Positions 31,470 through 39,819 of a stretch of 43,080 nt of DNA are shown here, in pieces. How positions within the stretch are numbered: position 1 is the first letter of the stretch; each line of letters opens with the position of its first letter. A program made the position numbers and the translations under genes. This stretch comes from an uncultured Chromatiaceae bacterium (GTDB taxonomy: Bacteria > Pseudomonadota > Gammaproteobacteria > Enterobacterales > Alteromonadaceae): NCBI GenBank assembly GCA_937978655.1, contig CALJUX010000061.1, positions 1 to 43,080 of the forward strand, in the 5' to 3' direction. The notes under the pieces are model-generated. The model saw nothing but the letters and a program-made list of their open reading frames with translations. It searched no databases and was not told the DNA's origin.

Positions 31470-34400
31470 ATGCACAATAAAAAACTATTTACCAGAACTG
31501 CGCTGGCGAGGACGATTTCCTTGCTGCTGACCGGCACTGCGGCCTTGCCGTTATATGCTCAGCAAGCACCGGCCACCGACAGCAAAGCAGAGACCAGCGA
31601 CATCGAAGTGATCCAGGTGCGGGGGATGCGTGGCAGTTTGCAACAAGCCACTGCGATCAAACGCGAATCGATGGGGGTGGTCGACGCCATTTCGGCGGAA
31701 GATATCGGCAAATTCCCGGATACCAACCTGGCTGAATCGCTGCAGCGTATCACCGGGGTGTCCATCAGCCGGACCAATGGCGAAGGGGCAGAAGTCACAG
31801 TGCGCGGTTTTGGCGGTGACAACAACATGGTGACCTTAAACGGCCGTACTATGCCGTCCGCCACTACTTACGGCGCGGGTTCCGGTGCTGACGGCACCAC
31901 CCGCGGCGGCAGCGCCCGCGCTTTTGACTTCTCCAATCTGGCGTCTGAAAGTATCAGCGGTGTGGAAGTGTATAAAACCAGTAAAGCCAACATCGCCACC
32001 GGCGGTATTGGTGCCACGGTCAACGTGAAAACCTCGCGGCCGCTGGACCGCAAAGAAGACATCGCCAGCATTGGTGTCAAAGCGGCGCATGACACCAGCA
32101 ACCGCGCCGGCGATGACATTACGCCAGAAGTTTCCGGTATTTTCAGTCAGGCATCCGACGACGGCAAGTTTGGCGTCAGTGTGACGGCCAGCCATCAGGA
32201 ACGGGATTCTGGTTATACCGGCGCGACCGTGAACGACTGGCAGGTGGATTATTGGGACGATATCACCGACTTAAACCGGCTGTGGAACAATACCGCGACC
32301 ACGGTCAAAAATGCGCCGACCCAAGGCCAGCTGTACGCGCGGCCTAACGATATCCGTTATGCCTTTTCCGATTCACAGCGCAAGCGTGACAACGGCCAGC
32401 TGACTTTACAGTTCAAGCCATCTGACAAACTCAGCATGACCGGCGATTACACTTTTGCCGAAAACAATCTGGTCGAGCACCGCGGTGAGATCACCAACTG
32501 GGTGCAAACCGGCAGCAATACCAAGATTGTTGAATTTGATAACAATCTGGTGAAAACACCCAGTTACATCAAAGAAGAATACTCAGGGGCAGTGGACGAA
32601 GGCTACGAGCAACAGTGGCGTGAACAAACCAACACGCTGAAATCTTTGGGTGTGAACTTCGCTTACGAATACAGCGACGAACTGACCATTGTGCTGGATG
32701 CGCACGACTCTAATATGTACAGCCGCGGCACAGGACCACGCGATTCGGGTGAACTGGCGGTCGGTTTAGGTGCGCCTATTGTGACGTCGCGGGAATGGTT
32801 CTGGGGCGCGGATTTGCCGACTTACCTGAACGTTTACAACGACAAAGTGCCGGGCAAAGGTGCCAATGCCAACGGCATGGTTGATGCCGGTGATGTGGGC
32901 TCGTCGATTGCGCGTATTCGTAACGCCAGTCAGGAAAGTGATATTCAGCAGGTCAAACTCGACTTCCTGTATGAACTGGAAGACGGCCGCTTTGACTTTG
33001 GTGTCGAAACCCGCGCCATGGAATCCCGTTCACTGCAGACCGCCGGCAATAACATTGCGCTGGGGAACTGGAACGTCGGTCACCCGGGTGAATTTGGTGA
33101 TTTAATTCAGCCGTTTGATTTACCGGGTGAATTTAAAGACTACAGCACCAAATCCGGTGGTTATGGTTTTATCGCTGACCCACGCGCTTTATACGATGCA
33201 GCATTAAAGCTGTATCCGACGATCCCAACCTCGTCAGAAAAATCGCTGTCGTCTGACAACATCGTTAAAGAAGATACCACTGCGGCGTACTTCCAGTTGT
33301 CGCTGACCGGCGAAGTCGGCAAGATGCCGTTTGATGTGTTAACCGGCCTGCGCTACGAAAAAACCAAGTCGGAATCCAGCTCGCTGGTGAACTCGGTATT
33401 CTTCCGCTGGGAAGACAACAACGACATCGTGTCTTATGTCGACGGCAGCAAACCGGCTGCGCCTTTCAGTGCCGAAAACGACTATGACTATCTGTTGCCA
33501 AGTTTCGACTTAACGCTGCACCTGAGTGACGATTTAATCAGCCGCTTCTCGTTCAGTAAAACTATTGCCCGCGCCGGTTTAGGTAGCCTGGGTGTGTCCG
33601 CGTCGAACTTCGGTGGCGGCGGTGGTTCTACACTGTTTGGTGCGCAGCCGACTGCGAACGCATCGAACCCGGCCTTGTTGCCACTGGAATCGTCGAACTA
33701 CGACTTATCGCTGGAATGGTATTACAACGAAGCCAGTTATGTGTCGGCCGGTCTGTTCCAGAAAGACGTGGTGAACTTTATCGGTAGTAAGCAAGTGGAC
33801 CAGAAATTACTGGGCATTCGCGATGTGACCGCAGGTCCACGTGCGTTGTCGGCGGTGCAGGCACTGCGCGCGGCTGGTCTGCCACAGGATGACACTTATC
33901 TGTATGCGATGATGGTGTTTACTCAGTTCCGCAACCATCCGGATATGATCGCCAAATATGGCCCGAACCCGCAGTTCACGGCCACTCAGGCGCAGATTGA
34001 TTTCCTCGCTAACAACCCGGGTTTTGATTTAGTCGCCACCGGGGATGACCCGGAAATGACCTTCCGCACCAACACACCGGATAACAACAGATCTGCCAAG
34101 ATTTACGGTAGTGAACTGGCAGTGCAGCATTTCTTCGGTGAAAGCGGTTTTGGGGTACAGGCCAACTACACCATCGTACGGGGTGATGTTGGGTTTGATG
34201 TCAATGCCAATCCGGCCGAATCACAGTTTGCCTTAATTGGCCTCAGCGACACCGCCAACCTGATCGGTATCTACGAAAAAGCAGGCTGGCAGGCGCGTGT
34301 GGCGTGGAACTGGCGTGACAAATACCTCGCTGAAGTCAACAAAGGCGGCTCGAACAACCCACGCTTTGAAGAGGACTACTGGCAGCTCGACGTCAACGTC

Positions 34401-34553
34401 AGTTACGATGTTAATGAGAAGCTGACGGTGTTTGTTGAAGGTCTGAACCTGACCGGCGAGAACAGCCGTTCACATGCCCGCAACGAAGCCATGATGTGGT
34501 ATCTGACCGATCTGGATGCGCGTTATCAGGTCGGGATGCGTTACGAGTTCTGA
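31470..34553 (+). CDS. TonB-dependent receptor, second (halogenase-linked) system
   Basis: The 1027-residue outer-membrane receptor has a signal peptide (1-30, ending PLYA), the TonB-box-like DIEVIQV at about 46-52, a plug (about 55-190: AEDIGKFPDTNLAESLQRITGV, VTVRGFGGDNN, VEVYKTSKA) and a large barrel ending DARYQVGMRYEF. It is of the same TIGR01782-like class as the receptor at 15220 but only distantly similar. It heads the SapC, cupin and halogenase genes, so the module probably combines import of a specific substrate with its oxidative or halogenating modification. It lacks the arabinose-type operator, so it is probably a separate regulon. Confidence 0.92.
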   Translation: MHNKKLFTRTALARTISLLLTGTAALPLYAQQAPATDSKAETSDIEVIQVRGMRGSLQQATAIKRESMGVVDAISAEDIGKFPDTNLAESLQRITGVSISRTNGEGAEVTVRGFGGDNNMVTLNGRTMPSATTYGAGSGADGTTRGGSARAFDFSNLASESISGVEVYKTSKANIATGGIGATVNVKTSRPLDRKEDIASIGVKAAHDTSNRAGDDITPEVSGIFSQASDDGKFGVSVTASHQERDSGYTGATVNDWQVDYWDDITDLNRLWNNTATTVKNAPTQGQLYARPNDIRYAFSDSQRKRDNGQLTLQFKPSDKLSMTGDYTFAENNLVEHRGEITNWVQTGSNTKIVEFDNNLVKTPSYIKEEYSGAVDEGYEQQWREQTNTLKSLGVNFAYEYSDELTIVLDAHDSNMYSRGTGPRDSGELAVGLGAPIVTSREWFWGADLPTYLNVYNDKVPGKGANANGMVDAGDVGSSIARIRNASQESDIQQVKLDFLYELEDGRFDFGVETRAMESRSLQTAGNNIALGNWNVGHPGEFGDLIQPFDLPGEFKDYSTKSGGYGFIADPRALYDAALKLYPTIPTSSEKSLSSDNIVKEDTTAAYFQLSLTGEVGKMPFDVLTGLRYEKTKSESSSLVNSVFFRWEDNNDIVSYVDGSKPAAPFSAENDYDYLLPSFDLTLHLSDDLISRFSFSKTIARAGLGSLGVSASNFGGGGGSTLFGAQPTANASNPALLPLESSNYDLSLEWYYNEASYVSAGLFQKDVVNFIGSKQVDQKLLGIRDVTAGPRALSAVQALRAAGLPQDDTYLYAMMVFTQFRNHPDMIAKYGPNPQFTATQAQIDFLANNPGFDLVATGDDPEMTFRTNTPDNNRSAKIYGSELAVQHFFGESGFGVQANYTIVRGDVGFDVNANPAESQFALIGLSDTANLIGIYEKAGWQARVAWNWRDKYLAEVNKGGSNNPRFEEDYWQLDVNVSYDVNEKLTVFVEGLNLTGENSRSHARNEAMMWYLTDLDARYQVGMRYEF

Positions 34554-34563
34554 TGCTCTGCAT

Positions 34564-34646
34564 CCGTCTGGACGGCGCCGGTAAGGGTCAGCCAGACGGG
34601 TTGAGGCAGCAGCCGCCGGCGTGTTTTGCACCTGCGGCTGTTGCTG
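34564..34646 (+). promoter_or_regulatory. Two hairpins between receptor and SapC genes
   Basis: CCGTCTGG (34564-34571) pairs with CCAGACGG (34592-34599), and GCAGCAGCCGC (34606-34616) pairs with GCGGCTGTTGC (34634-34644), one G-T included. They could reduce readthrough or protect the receptor mRNA 3' end, so receptor and downstream genes may be expressed at different levels. T-runs are weak. Confidence 0.45.
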
Positions 34647-34673
34647 TTTCTACGGTCTGAGCGGGATTTGGTT

Positions 34674-35432
34674 ATGACCAGACATATGTTACTGAATAAT
34701 ATCGATCATCAGCACCTGCGGGTGCTGCATCAGTTTGGCGCCGATTATGGCGATGCGGTTGCGGTGCTGCCGGCCTTTGTCGCCGAGTGGACTGAACTGC
34801 AAAAAGAATATCCAATTTTGCTGCGCCGCGATGCCAACAGCTGGCAGGCGGTGTTGTTGCTGGGGTTTGCCCCGGACGAAAATCTGTTTTTAACCGCGAC
34901 GGCAGCCAATGGCTGGGACGCACGTTATGTGCCGCTGGCTGCAGAAAAAGGCCCGTTTTTAATCGGCTTTCAGCGGCCGGCCGGGATGTCGCTCACGGCC
35001 GGTGACAAGCCGGATCCGCGCGACGCAGTGGTCCACATTGAGATCAATCACCCGCGTCTGACCGACGATGTTGCCGGCATCCCGTTGTTTTTACCCCAGG
35101 GAGGCGCCAGTCCTTACCTGCAATATATCAGCGGTGCTCTGCAAAAAATTCAGCACAGCCTGGCGCTGGCGCCGGTGTTTTTCAGTGCGCTGGACCAGCT
35201 GGAGTTAATTGAACCGCTGACGATTGAATTTTCGCTGGAGAACGGCGAAAAACACCGGCTGACCGGCAATTACAGCATCAGCAGCGACCGGCTGGCCCAG
35301 CTGGCGGGCGATGCGCTGGTCCGGTTGAATCAGTCCGGTTTTTTACCATTGATTTATGCCCAGTTAAGTTCACTGTCGAATATACAGCGGATGGTGGATC
35401 GCAAAAACCAGCAACTGCGCCAGCAGCGCTGA
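34674..35432 (+). CDS. SapC-like protein
   Basis: The 252-residue protein matches the SapC family by its N-terminal LPAFVAEWTELQKEYPILLR and central FLIGFQR followed by VHIEINHPRL. The name comes from a Campylobacter S-layer locus, but in this setting (TonB receptor, cupin, halogenase) the role is unknown. It has no signal peptide, so it is presumably cytoplasmic. ATG 34674 is chosen because the conserved family start follows it; its ribosome site (GCGGGA) is weak. The next gene starts 23 bases later. Confidence 0.85.
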   Translation: MTRHMLLNNIDHQHLRVLHQFGADYGDAVAVLPAFVAEWTELQKEYPILLRRDANSWQAVLLLGFAPDENLFLTATAANGWDARYVPLAAEKGPFLIGFQRPAGMSLTAGDKPDPRDAVVHIEINHPRLTDDVAGIPLFLPQGGASPYLQYISGALQKIQHSLALAPVFFSALDQLELIEPLTIEFSLENGEKHRLTGNYSISSDRLAQLAGDALVRLNQSGFLPLIYAQLSSLSNIQRMVDRKNQQLRQQR

Positions 35433-35455
35433 GCCAGCATCAGAAGGAGTGGTTG

Positions 35456-36697
35456 ATGTCCGAACCTTTTGTGGCCAGTGGCATTAAAAACAAGACCGCA
35501 GAGGTACAGTGTGAACCCGGTCAGTTACCGGCTGATTTTGCCGACATCATCGCAGCGGCAAAAGCGCCGTTGATCCTGCGCGGGCTGGTGCTGCACTGGC
35601 CACTGACGCAGCTGAGTCTCGATGCTGCGGGTTCAGCTTATGACAATGCCAGTGCCTGCGCTGCTTATCTGCTCAGTTTTTATAATGGCCGGCCGACGCA
35701 GGTGTATCAGGGCGCCGCCGGGCAACGTGGCCGTTATTTTTACAACGACAGCCGCACCGCGCTGAACTATGTCACGCAGACTGGCCAGGTCGATGCGGTG
35801 CTGACCCAGCTGCTGGATGCGATGACACTGCCAGATCCGGCGGCGGCGCCGTCGGTCTATATCGCCTCTAATTTGCTGCACAGCCATTTCCCCGCTTTAC
35901 AGGACACCCATCGGATTGAGATCCCAAAGCCGGCTTTACAGGCGGCTTTACAGGACACCCATCGGAGCAATTTGCCGGACGCTTTGCAGGACACCCAACG
36001 CAGTGACACTTTACAGGACACCCATCGCGGCACTTTACAGGACACCCATCGTAACGGCACTTTACAGGACACCCATCGTAAGGAGCCGGCGTTTGCCACT
36101 GAACCGGATCGCGTCAGCATCTGGCTTGGCAATCAAAGCCTGGCGGCCTGTCATTATGATGCGTCCGACAACCTGGCCTGCTGCGTGCGGGGTGTCCGGC
36201 GTTTTACGTTGTTTCCGCCGGAGCAGGTCGCAAACCTCTATCCGGGCCCGCTGGAGCCAACGCCGGGTGGCCAGGCCATCAGCATGGTCGATTTTGCCGC
36301 GCCGGATTTAACCTTGTACCCGAATTTCCCCAAAGCGCTGGCCGCTGGTCAAATCGCCGACTTAGCGCCCGGCGATGCCTTGTATTTGCCGTCGATGTGG
36401 TGGCATCAGGTCGAGGCGCCGGGGCCTTTTAATATCCTGATTAATCATTGGTGGAGCAGTGCGCCGCGTTATACCGGCTCGGGCATGAACCTTTTGTACC
36501 ACGCACTGCTGTGCCTGCGCGACAAGCCTGAACACGAACGGCGCGGCTGGCAGGCGTTGTTAAATTATTATGTGTTTGACGACCCGCAGCAGGCCGGCGC
36601 CCACTTACCGGCTGCAGCCCGTGGTGTGCTTGCCGACCTGGACGAGCACAGGGCACGCCAACTGCGCGCTATGTTGTTAAATCGATTAAATCGCTGA
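35456..36697 (+). CDS. Cupin_8/JmjC-like oxygenase carrying an internal repeat insertion
   Basis: The 413-residue protein is a JmjC-type cupin, expected to be an Fe(II)/2-oxoglutarate-dependent hydroxylase. The metal triad is His233 and Asp235 (ACHYDASDNLACCVRG) and His317 (LPSMWWHQVEAPG), with FTLFPPEQ and PGDALYLP. Between the conserved N-terminal half (ending SVYIASNLLHSHFPA) and the catalytic core (starting RVSIWLGNQS), residues 148-208 consist of six copies of LQDTHR/LQDTQR with short spacers. Homologues normally have a short loop there (family recollection). All copies are in frame and the gene is open throughout. ATG 35456 follows AAGGAG. It sits between sapC-like and halogenase genes, as in Xanthomonas and Caulobacter relatives. 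Confidence 0.85.
   Translation: MSEPFVASGIKNKTAEVQCEPGQLPADFADIIAAAKAPLILRGLVLHWPLTQLSLDAAGSAYDNASACAAYLLSFYNGRPTQVYQGAAGQRGRYFYNDSRTALNYVTQTGQVDAVLTQLLDAMTLPDPAAAPSVYIASNLLHSHFPALQDTHRIEIPKPALQAALQDTHRSNLPDALQDTQRSDTLQDTHRGTLQDTHRNGTLQDTHRKEPAFATEPDRVSIWLGNQSLAACHYDASDNLACCVRGVRRFTLFPPEQVANLYPGPLEPTPGGQAISMVDFAAPDLTLYPNFPKALAAGQIADLAPGDALYLPSMWWHQVEAPGPFNILINHWWSSAPRYTGSGMNLLYHALLCLRDKPEHERRGWQALLNYYVFDDPQQAGAHLPAAARGVLADLDEHRARQLRAMLLNRLNR
35894..36079 (+). repeat. Six in-frame copies of an 18-bp repeat inside the cupin gene
   Basis: The unit TTACAGGACACCCATCG recurs with its ACAGG at 35899, 35950, 35986 (G for A), 36013, 36037 and 36064; a partial TTTACAGG copy lies at 35935-35942. Distances are 51, 36, 27, 24 and 27 bases, all multiples of three. 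Spacers are 6 to 33 bases and unrelated. The unit core GGACACCCA is shared with the non-coding array at the right end of the window. Irregular short spacers rule out CRISPR. Confidence 0.9.
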
Positions 36698-36721
36698 TAA
36701 ATAATATAAAAAGGCACAATC

Positions 36722-38221
36722 ATGGCAGTTTCAGAAACAGCAGGGGCAGTAAAAAAAGTAGTGATCGCCGGCGGTGGCACGGCCGGCTGGGTGGCGGCCG
36801 CAGCCTTGTCGAAACGGCTGCAGGGGCTGGTGGAGGTGGTGCTGGTTGAATCTGAGGAAATTGGTACTGTTGGCGTCGGTGAGTCGACGATCCCGCCGGT
36901 GACCTTGTTTCATAATCTGCTCGGCATTGACGAGCAGGAGTTTATGCGCGCCACCGACGCCACTTTTAAACTCGGCATTTCGTTTGAAAACTGGGGCCAG
37001 CTGGGGGATAAGTACATTCACCCGTTCGGTACTACTGGTAAAGGTAGTTTTCTCGCCGATTTTCAGCATTATTACCTGCATGGCCTGACCCAGGGTATCG
37101 ACGCGCCTTTTGGTGATTATTGCCTGGAATTGCAGGCCGCCCGCGCGCATAAATTTGCTAAAACCGAGCAGGGGCTGCTGAGCTACGCCTATCACCTCGA
37201 TGCGGGTCGCTACGCGAGGTTTTTACGCCAGTTCAGTGAAAAACTCGGTTGCGTCCGCATTGAAGGCAAAATAAATACGGTCACGCAGCACAGCAACGGC
37301 GATATCCGCAGCTTAGTGCTGGACGATGGCCGGGAAGTGGCCGGCGATTTGTTTATCGACTGCACCGGTTTTCGTGCGCTGTTAATAGAACAAACCTTGC
37401 ACGCCGGTTTTGAACGCTGGGATCACTGGCTGCCCTGTAATAAAGCGGTGGTGGTGCAAAGCCAGAGCGCGGCCACTTTGCCGCCTTATACCCGCGCCAT
37501 CGCGCACGACGCCGGCTGGCAGTGGAAAATTCCGCTGCAGCACCGGGTCGGTAATGGCCTGGTGTATGCGGCCGACTATATGTCTGACGAAGCCGCCCGG
37601 CAGCGCTTGCTGGCGGGCCTGGAAACGCCGGCTTTGATGGAACCGCGGGTCATTAGCTATCAGACCGGCCGGCGCAAGCAGGTTTGGCTGAACAACTGCG
37701 TGGCGATGGGGCTGTCGAGCGGTTTTATTGAGCCACTGGAATCGACCAGTATTTATCTGTTTATGAATAGCGTGGTGCGTTTACTGCGACTGTTTCCGTT
37801 TGGCGGTGTTACGCCGGCGCTTACGGCAGAATATAACCAGCAGTCTATACGGGAGCTGGAGAAGATCCGCGATTTTATCATTCTGCATTATCATCAGACC
37901 GAACGGCGCGACAGCCCGTTCTGGGACTATTGCCGGACTATGACTGTGCCGGACAGCCTGACGCAGCGGCTGGCGTTGTTCCGTGACAGCGCCCTGGCGT
38001 TTCAGACCGGCGATGAGATGTTCCGGCTGGAGTCCTGGACTCATGTGATGCTTGGACAACGCTTAAGCCCCCGGAGTTATCATCAGCTGGTACAGCAAAT
38101 TCCGCCGGCGGATTTAAGCCGTCATCTGCAGCACATTCGTGAGACGATTGGTCATGCCGTGGAGCGCTTGCCGTCGCACCGTGAATTTATCGCGCAATAC
38201 TGCGCGTCGGGTTTGCAATGA
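36722..38221 (+). CDS. Flavin-dependent (tryptophan-type) halogenase
   Basis: The 499-residue protein has the FAD-binding GGGTAG near residue 17, the halogenase WxWxIP motif (Trp266-Gln-Trp268-Lys-Ile-Pro271), the active-site lysine in TFKLGISFENW (Lys83) and the LESTSIYLF segment near residue 340. It uses reduced FAD, oxygen and halide to make an active hypohalous species that halogenates an aromatic substrate. A partner flavin reductase is not in the window. Relatives in SapC-cupin-TonB clusters often prefer bromide and small indoles in vitro, with native substrates unknown (recollection). AAGG precedes the ATG. Its stop overlaps the next gene by four bases. Confidence 0.9.
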   Translation: MAVSETAGAVKKVVIAGGGTAGWVAAAALSKRLQGLVEVVLVESEEIGTVGVGESTIPPVTLFHNLLGIDEQEFMRATDATFKLGISFENWGQLGDKYIHPFGTTGKGSFLADFQHYYLHGLTQGIDAPFGDYCLELQAARAHKFAKTEQGLLSYAYHLDAGRYARFLRQFSEKLGCVRIEGKINTVTQHSNGDIRSLVLDDGREVAGDLFIDCTGFRALLIEQTLHAGFERWDHWLPCNKAVVVQSQSAATLPPYTRAIAHDAGWQWKIPLQHRVGNGLVYAADYMSDEAARQRLLAGLETPALMEPRVISYQTGRRKQVWLNNCVAMGLSSGFIEPLESTSIYLFMNSVVRLLRLFPFGGVTPALTAEYNQQSIRELEKIRDFIILHYHQTERRDSPFWDYCRTMTVPDSLTQRLALFRDSALAFQTGDEMFRLESWTHVMLGQRLSPRSYHQLVQQIPPADLSRHLQHIRETIGHAVERLPSHREFIAQYCASGLQ

Positions 38222-38961
38222 TGCCGCAGTCTGTGACGGTGCAGGCGTTACAGCTGCATCCGGCGTTAAAGCTCAGTGCCTTACGTTTTGGTGCTGAGCG
38301 CACGCCCGTGCTCATTGCCGACCAGTTTGTCGCCGAACCACAGCAGCTGGTCGACGCGGCTTGTCGTTGTCAGTTTGTCGCCAATTCACCGTTTTACCCC
38401 GGCGTTCGGGCCGAAGCGCCGGCGGCGTACCGGCAGTTGTTGCTAGGCGCGCTGTCGCAGACGCTGATTGAGTTTTTTCAATTGCCGGCGGCCCGGCTAA
38501 GCTTGTCAGTCTGTCATTTTTCACTGATCACCACGCCACCATTGCAGCTGAAACTGCTGCAGCGTATTCCGCATTTTGATACCACCACACCGCATGCCCT
38601 GGCGGCGGTGCATTATTTGTTTCAGCCGCAGGCCGCACCGCGGCAAAGCGCCAGCGGTACAGCGTTTTACCGCCATCGCAAAACCGGCTTTGAATGCATC
38701 ACACCAGAGCGGGAGCTGCCGTATTATCGGGCGCTGGAAAGTGAAAATGACGGCCCGAACCTGCCTGAAGCCGACGCCGGTTATATTCAGGGCAGCAGCG
38801 CTTTATTTGAGCAAATTGGCGCCGCTCATGGCGTCTATAACCGCATCATTTTTTACCCGCGCCACTTACTGCATACCGGTATCGTCACGCCGGAGACGCT
38901 GTTATCGCCAGACCCAAGACAGGGCCGGCTGACCATCTCCAGTTTTATTGATTGCGGTTAA
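38218..38961 (+). CDS. DUF6445-like protein
   Basis: The 247-residue protein resembles the DUF6445 proteins that accompany tryptophan-halogenase-like genes: N-terminal VLIADQFVAEPQQLVDAA with FYPGVRA, a central HFDTTTPH where His and Asp would suit an iron site, and a C-terminal YNRIIFYPRHLLHTGIV. The layout recalls a 2-oxoglutarate/Fe(II) oxygenase (HxD and a distant H), but this is inference. Translationally coupled to the halogenase by a four-base ATGA overlap. No signal peptide. Confidence 0.75.
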   Translation: MMPQSVTVQALQLHPALKLSALRFGAERTPVLIADQFVAEPQQLVDAACRCQFVANSPFYPGVRAEAPAAYRQLLLGALSQTLIEFFQLPAARLSLSVCHFSLITTPPLQLKLLQRIPHFDTTTPHALAAVHYLFQPQAAPRQSASGTAFYRHRKTGFECITPERELPYYRALESENDGPNLPEADAGYIQGSSALFEQIGAAHGVYNRIIFYPRHLLHTGIVTPETLLSPDPRQGRLTISSFIDCG

Positions 38962-39275
38962 AAAGCCGGTGGCCGTGCTGATGGGGGCACCGGTAAGCCA
39001 ACAGCACTGGCAACCCAACAGCACTGGCAGCAACCGCCTTGAGACTTTATTGTTAACAATTTACTTGCATCAAACCGCGCCAGCTCTGGCCAGCCCGCGG
39101 TGGCAGATTTTGTGTCTGTTTTCTTTACAAACTAGTTCCGTAGATGGGTAATGCTGGAATAAAAATGTGTTAATTCATGCTGTTGCTATTTTTGGCGCGC
39201 TTTTTGCTTTTTTCGCGTTTTCCCAGTGCAGCACTGAAGCGCTGCATAAATCTCTCAAAAAAAGGAAGCGGTTAC
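38962..39275. other. Intergenic region upstream of the second PEP-CTERM gene
   Basis: No gene is credible. It carries a 14-base direct repeat CAACAGCACTGGCA (38999-39012 and 39016-39029) and a 12-base perfect palindrome ATTGTTAACAAT (39049-39060) that could be a regulator site or part of a promoter. Confidence 0.5.
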
Positions 39276-39752
39276 ATGAAAAAATTGTGTCTGGGTCTGG
39301 CCCTGTTTGCAGCCAGTGCGGCGAACGCCTCAGTGATTTCAGTGGATTTTAAAGTGTTGGGCGAAGGCGGTGATGTGCGCCTGACAGGAGCTTTTTCTGG
39401 GACTGATAATGACAACAATGGCGTGCTGAGTTTTGCTGAATTGCTGTCGTTTGTGTCCGAACAGATGGACGGCAGTTTATTGGCCGAATTGGCCGGCCTG
39501 AATGGCTTTGGTGACTACAATATTCAATTAAATCAATGGCTGGCTAATGGTGTTGGTTGGACTGGCAACAATGACAATGCCTGGTTTACCTGGAACGCGC
39601 GTAACTCAAGCGTGAATACTATTAATGCCAGAGTCGCCACCACTCTGAGTACGACGCCAACGCCTTCAGTCCCGGCACCGGCCTCGATTTCATTGTTTGC
39701 TTTAGGTCTTGCCGGTTTAGTGGCCGCCCGCCGGAGCAAAGCGGCGAAATAA
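39276..39752 (+). CDS. PEP-CTERM-type exported protein with EF-hand-like loop
   Basis: The 158-residue protein has a signal peptide (1-18, ending AANA), a loop DNDNNGVLSFAE (residues 44-55) that matches the 12-residue EF-hand calcium pattern (Asp at 1 and 3, Asn at 5, Gly at 6, Glu at 12), and the C-terminal VPAPASISLFALGLAGLVAARRSK, a PEP-CTERM-type signal. It is probably surface-bound after exosortase processing, which is encoded elsewhere. The start ATG 39276 has AAAGGAAG; a longer upstream frame is non-family sequence. Function unknown. It has its own strong terminator, so it is probably monocistronic. Confidence 0.8.
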   Translation: MKKLCLGLALFAASAANASVISVDFKVLGEGGDVRLTGAFSGTDNDNNGVLSFAELLSFVSEQMDGSLLAELAGLNGFGDYNIQLNQWLANGVGWTGNNDNAWFTWNARNSSVNTINARVATTLSTTPTPSVPAPASISLFALGLAGLVAARRSKAAK

Positions 39753-39771
39753 CCGTGTTGCCGCCGACTTT

Positions 39772-39802
39772 AATGCCAGGCATTTAAGTGCCTGGCATTT
39801 TT
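39772..39802 (+). terminator. Intrinsic terminator after the PEP-CTERM gene
   Basis: AATGCCAGGCA (39772-39782) pairs with TGCCTGGCATT (39789-39799), followed by a run of T. It may also serve the convergent oxygenase gene. Confidence 0.9.
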
Positions 39803-39819
39803 TATGCTGCGGCGTTTGC

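Noticed and set aside
34674..35432. Antimicrobial-peptide ABC transporter protein SapC
   Set aside because: The name is shared, but this protein has no membrane segments; it fits the Campylobacter-type SapC family instead.
35894..36079. Possible CRISPR array
   Set aside because: Repeat units are only 17-18 bases, spacers are short and irregular (6 to 33 bases), the array is translated in frame within a conserved gene, and no cas genes are nearby.
35857..36132. Minus-strand 91-codon frame rich in RWVSCK
   Set aside because: It is the antisense reading of the cupin-gene repeats and has no independent ribosome site or family-like sequence.
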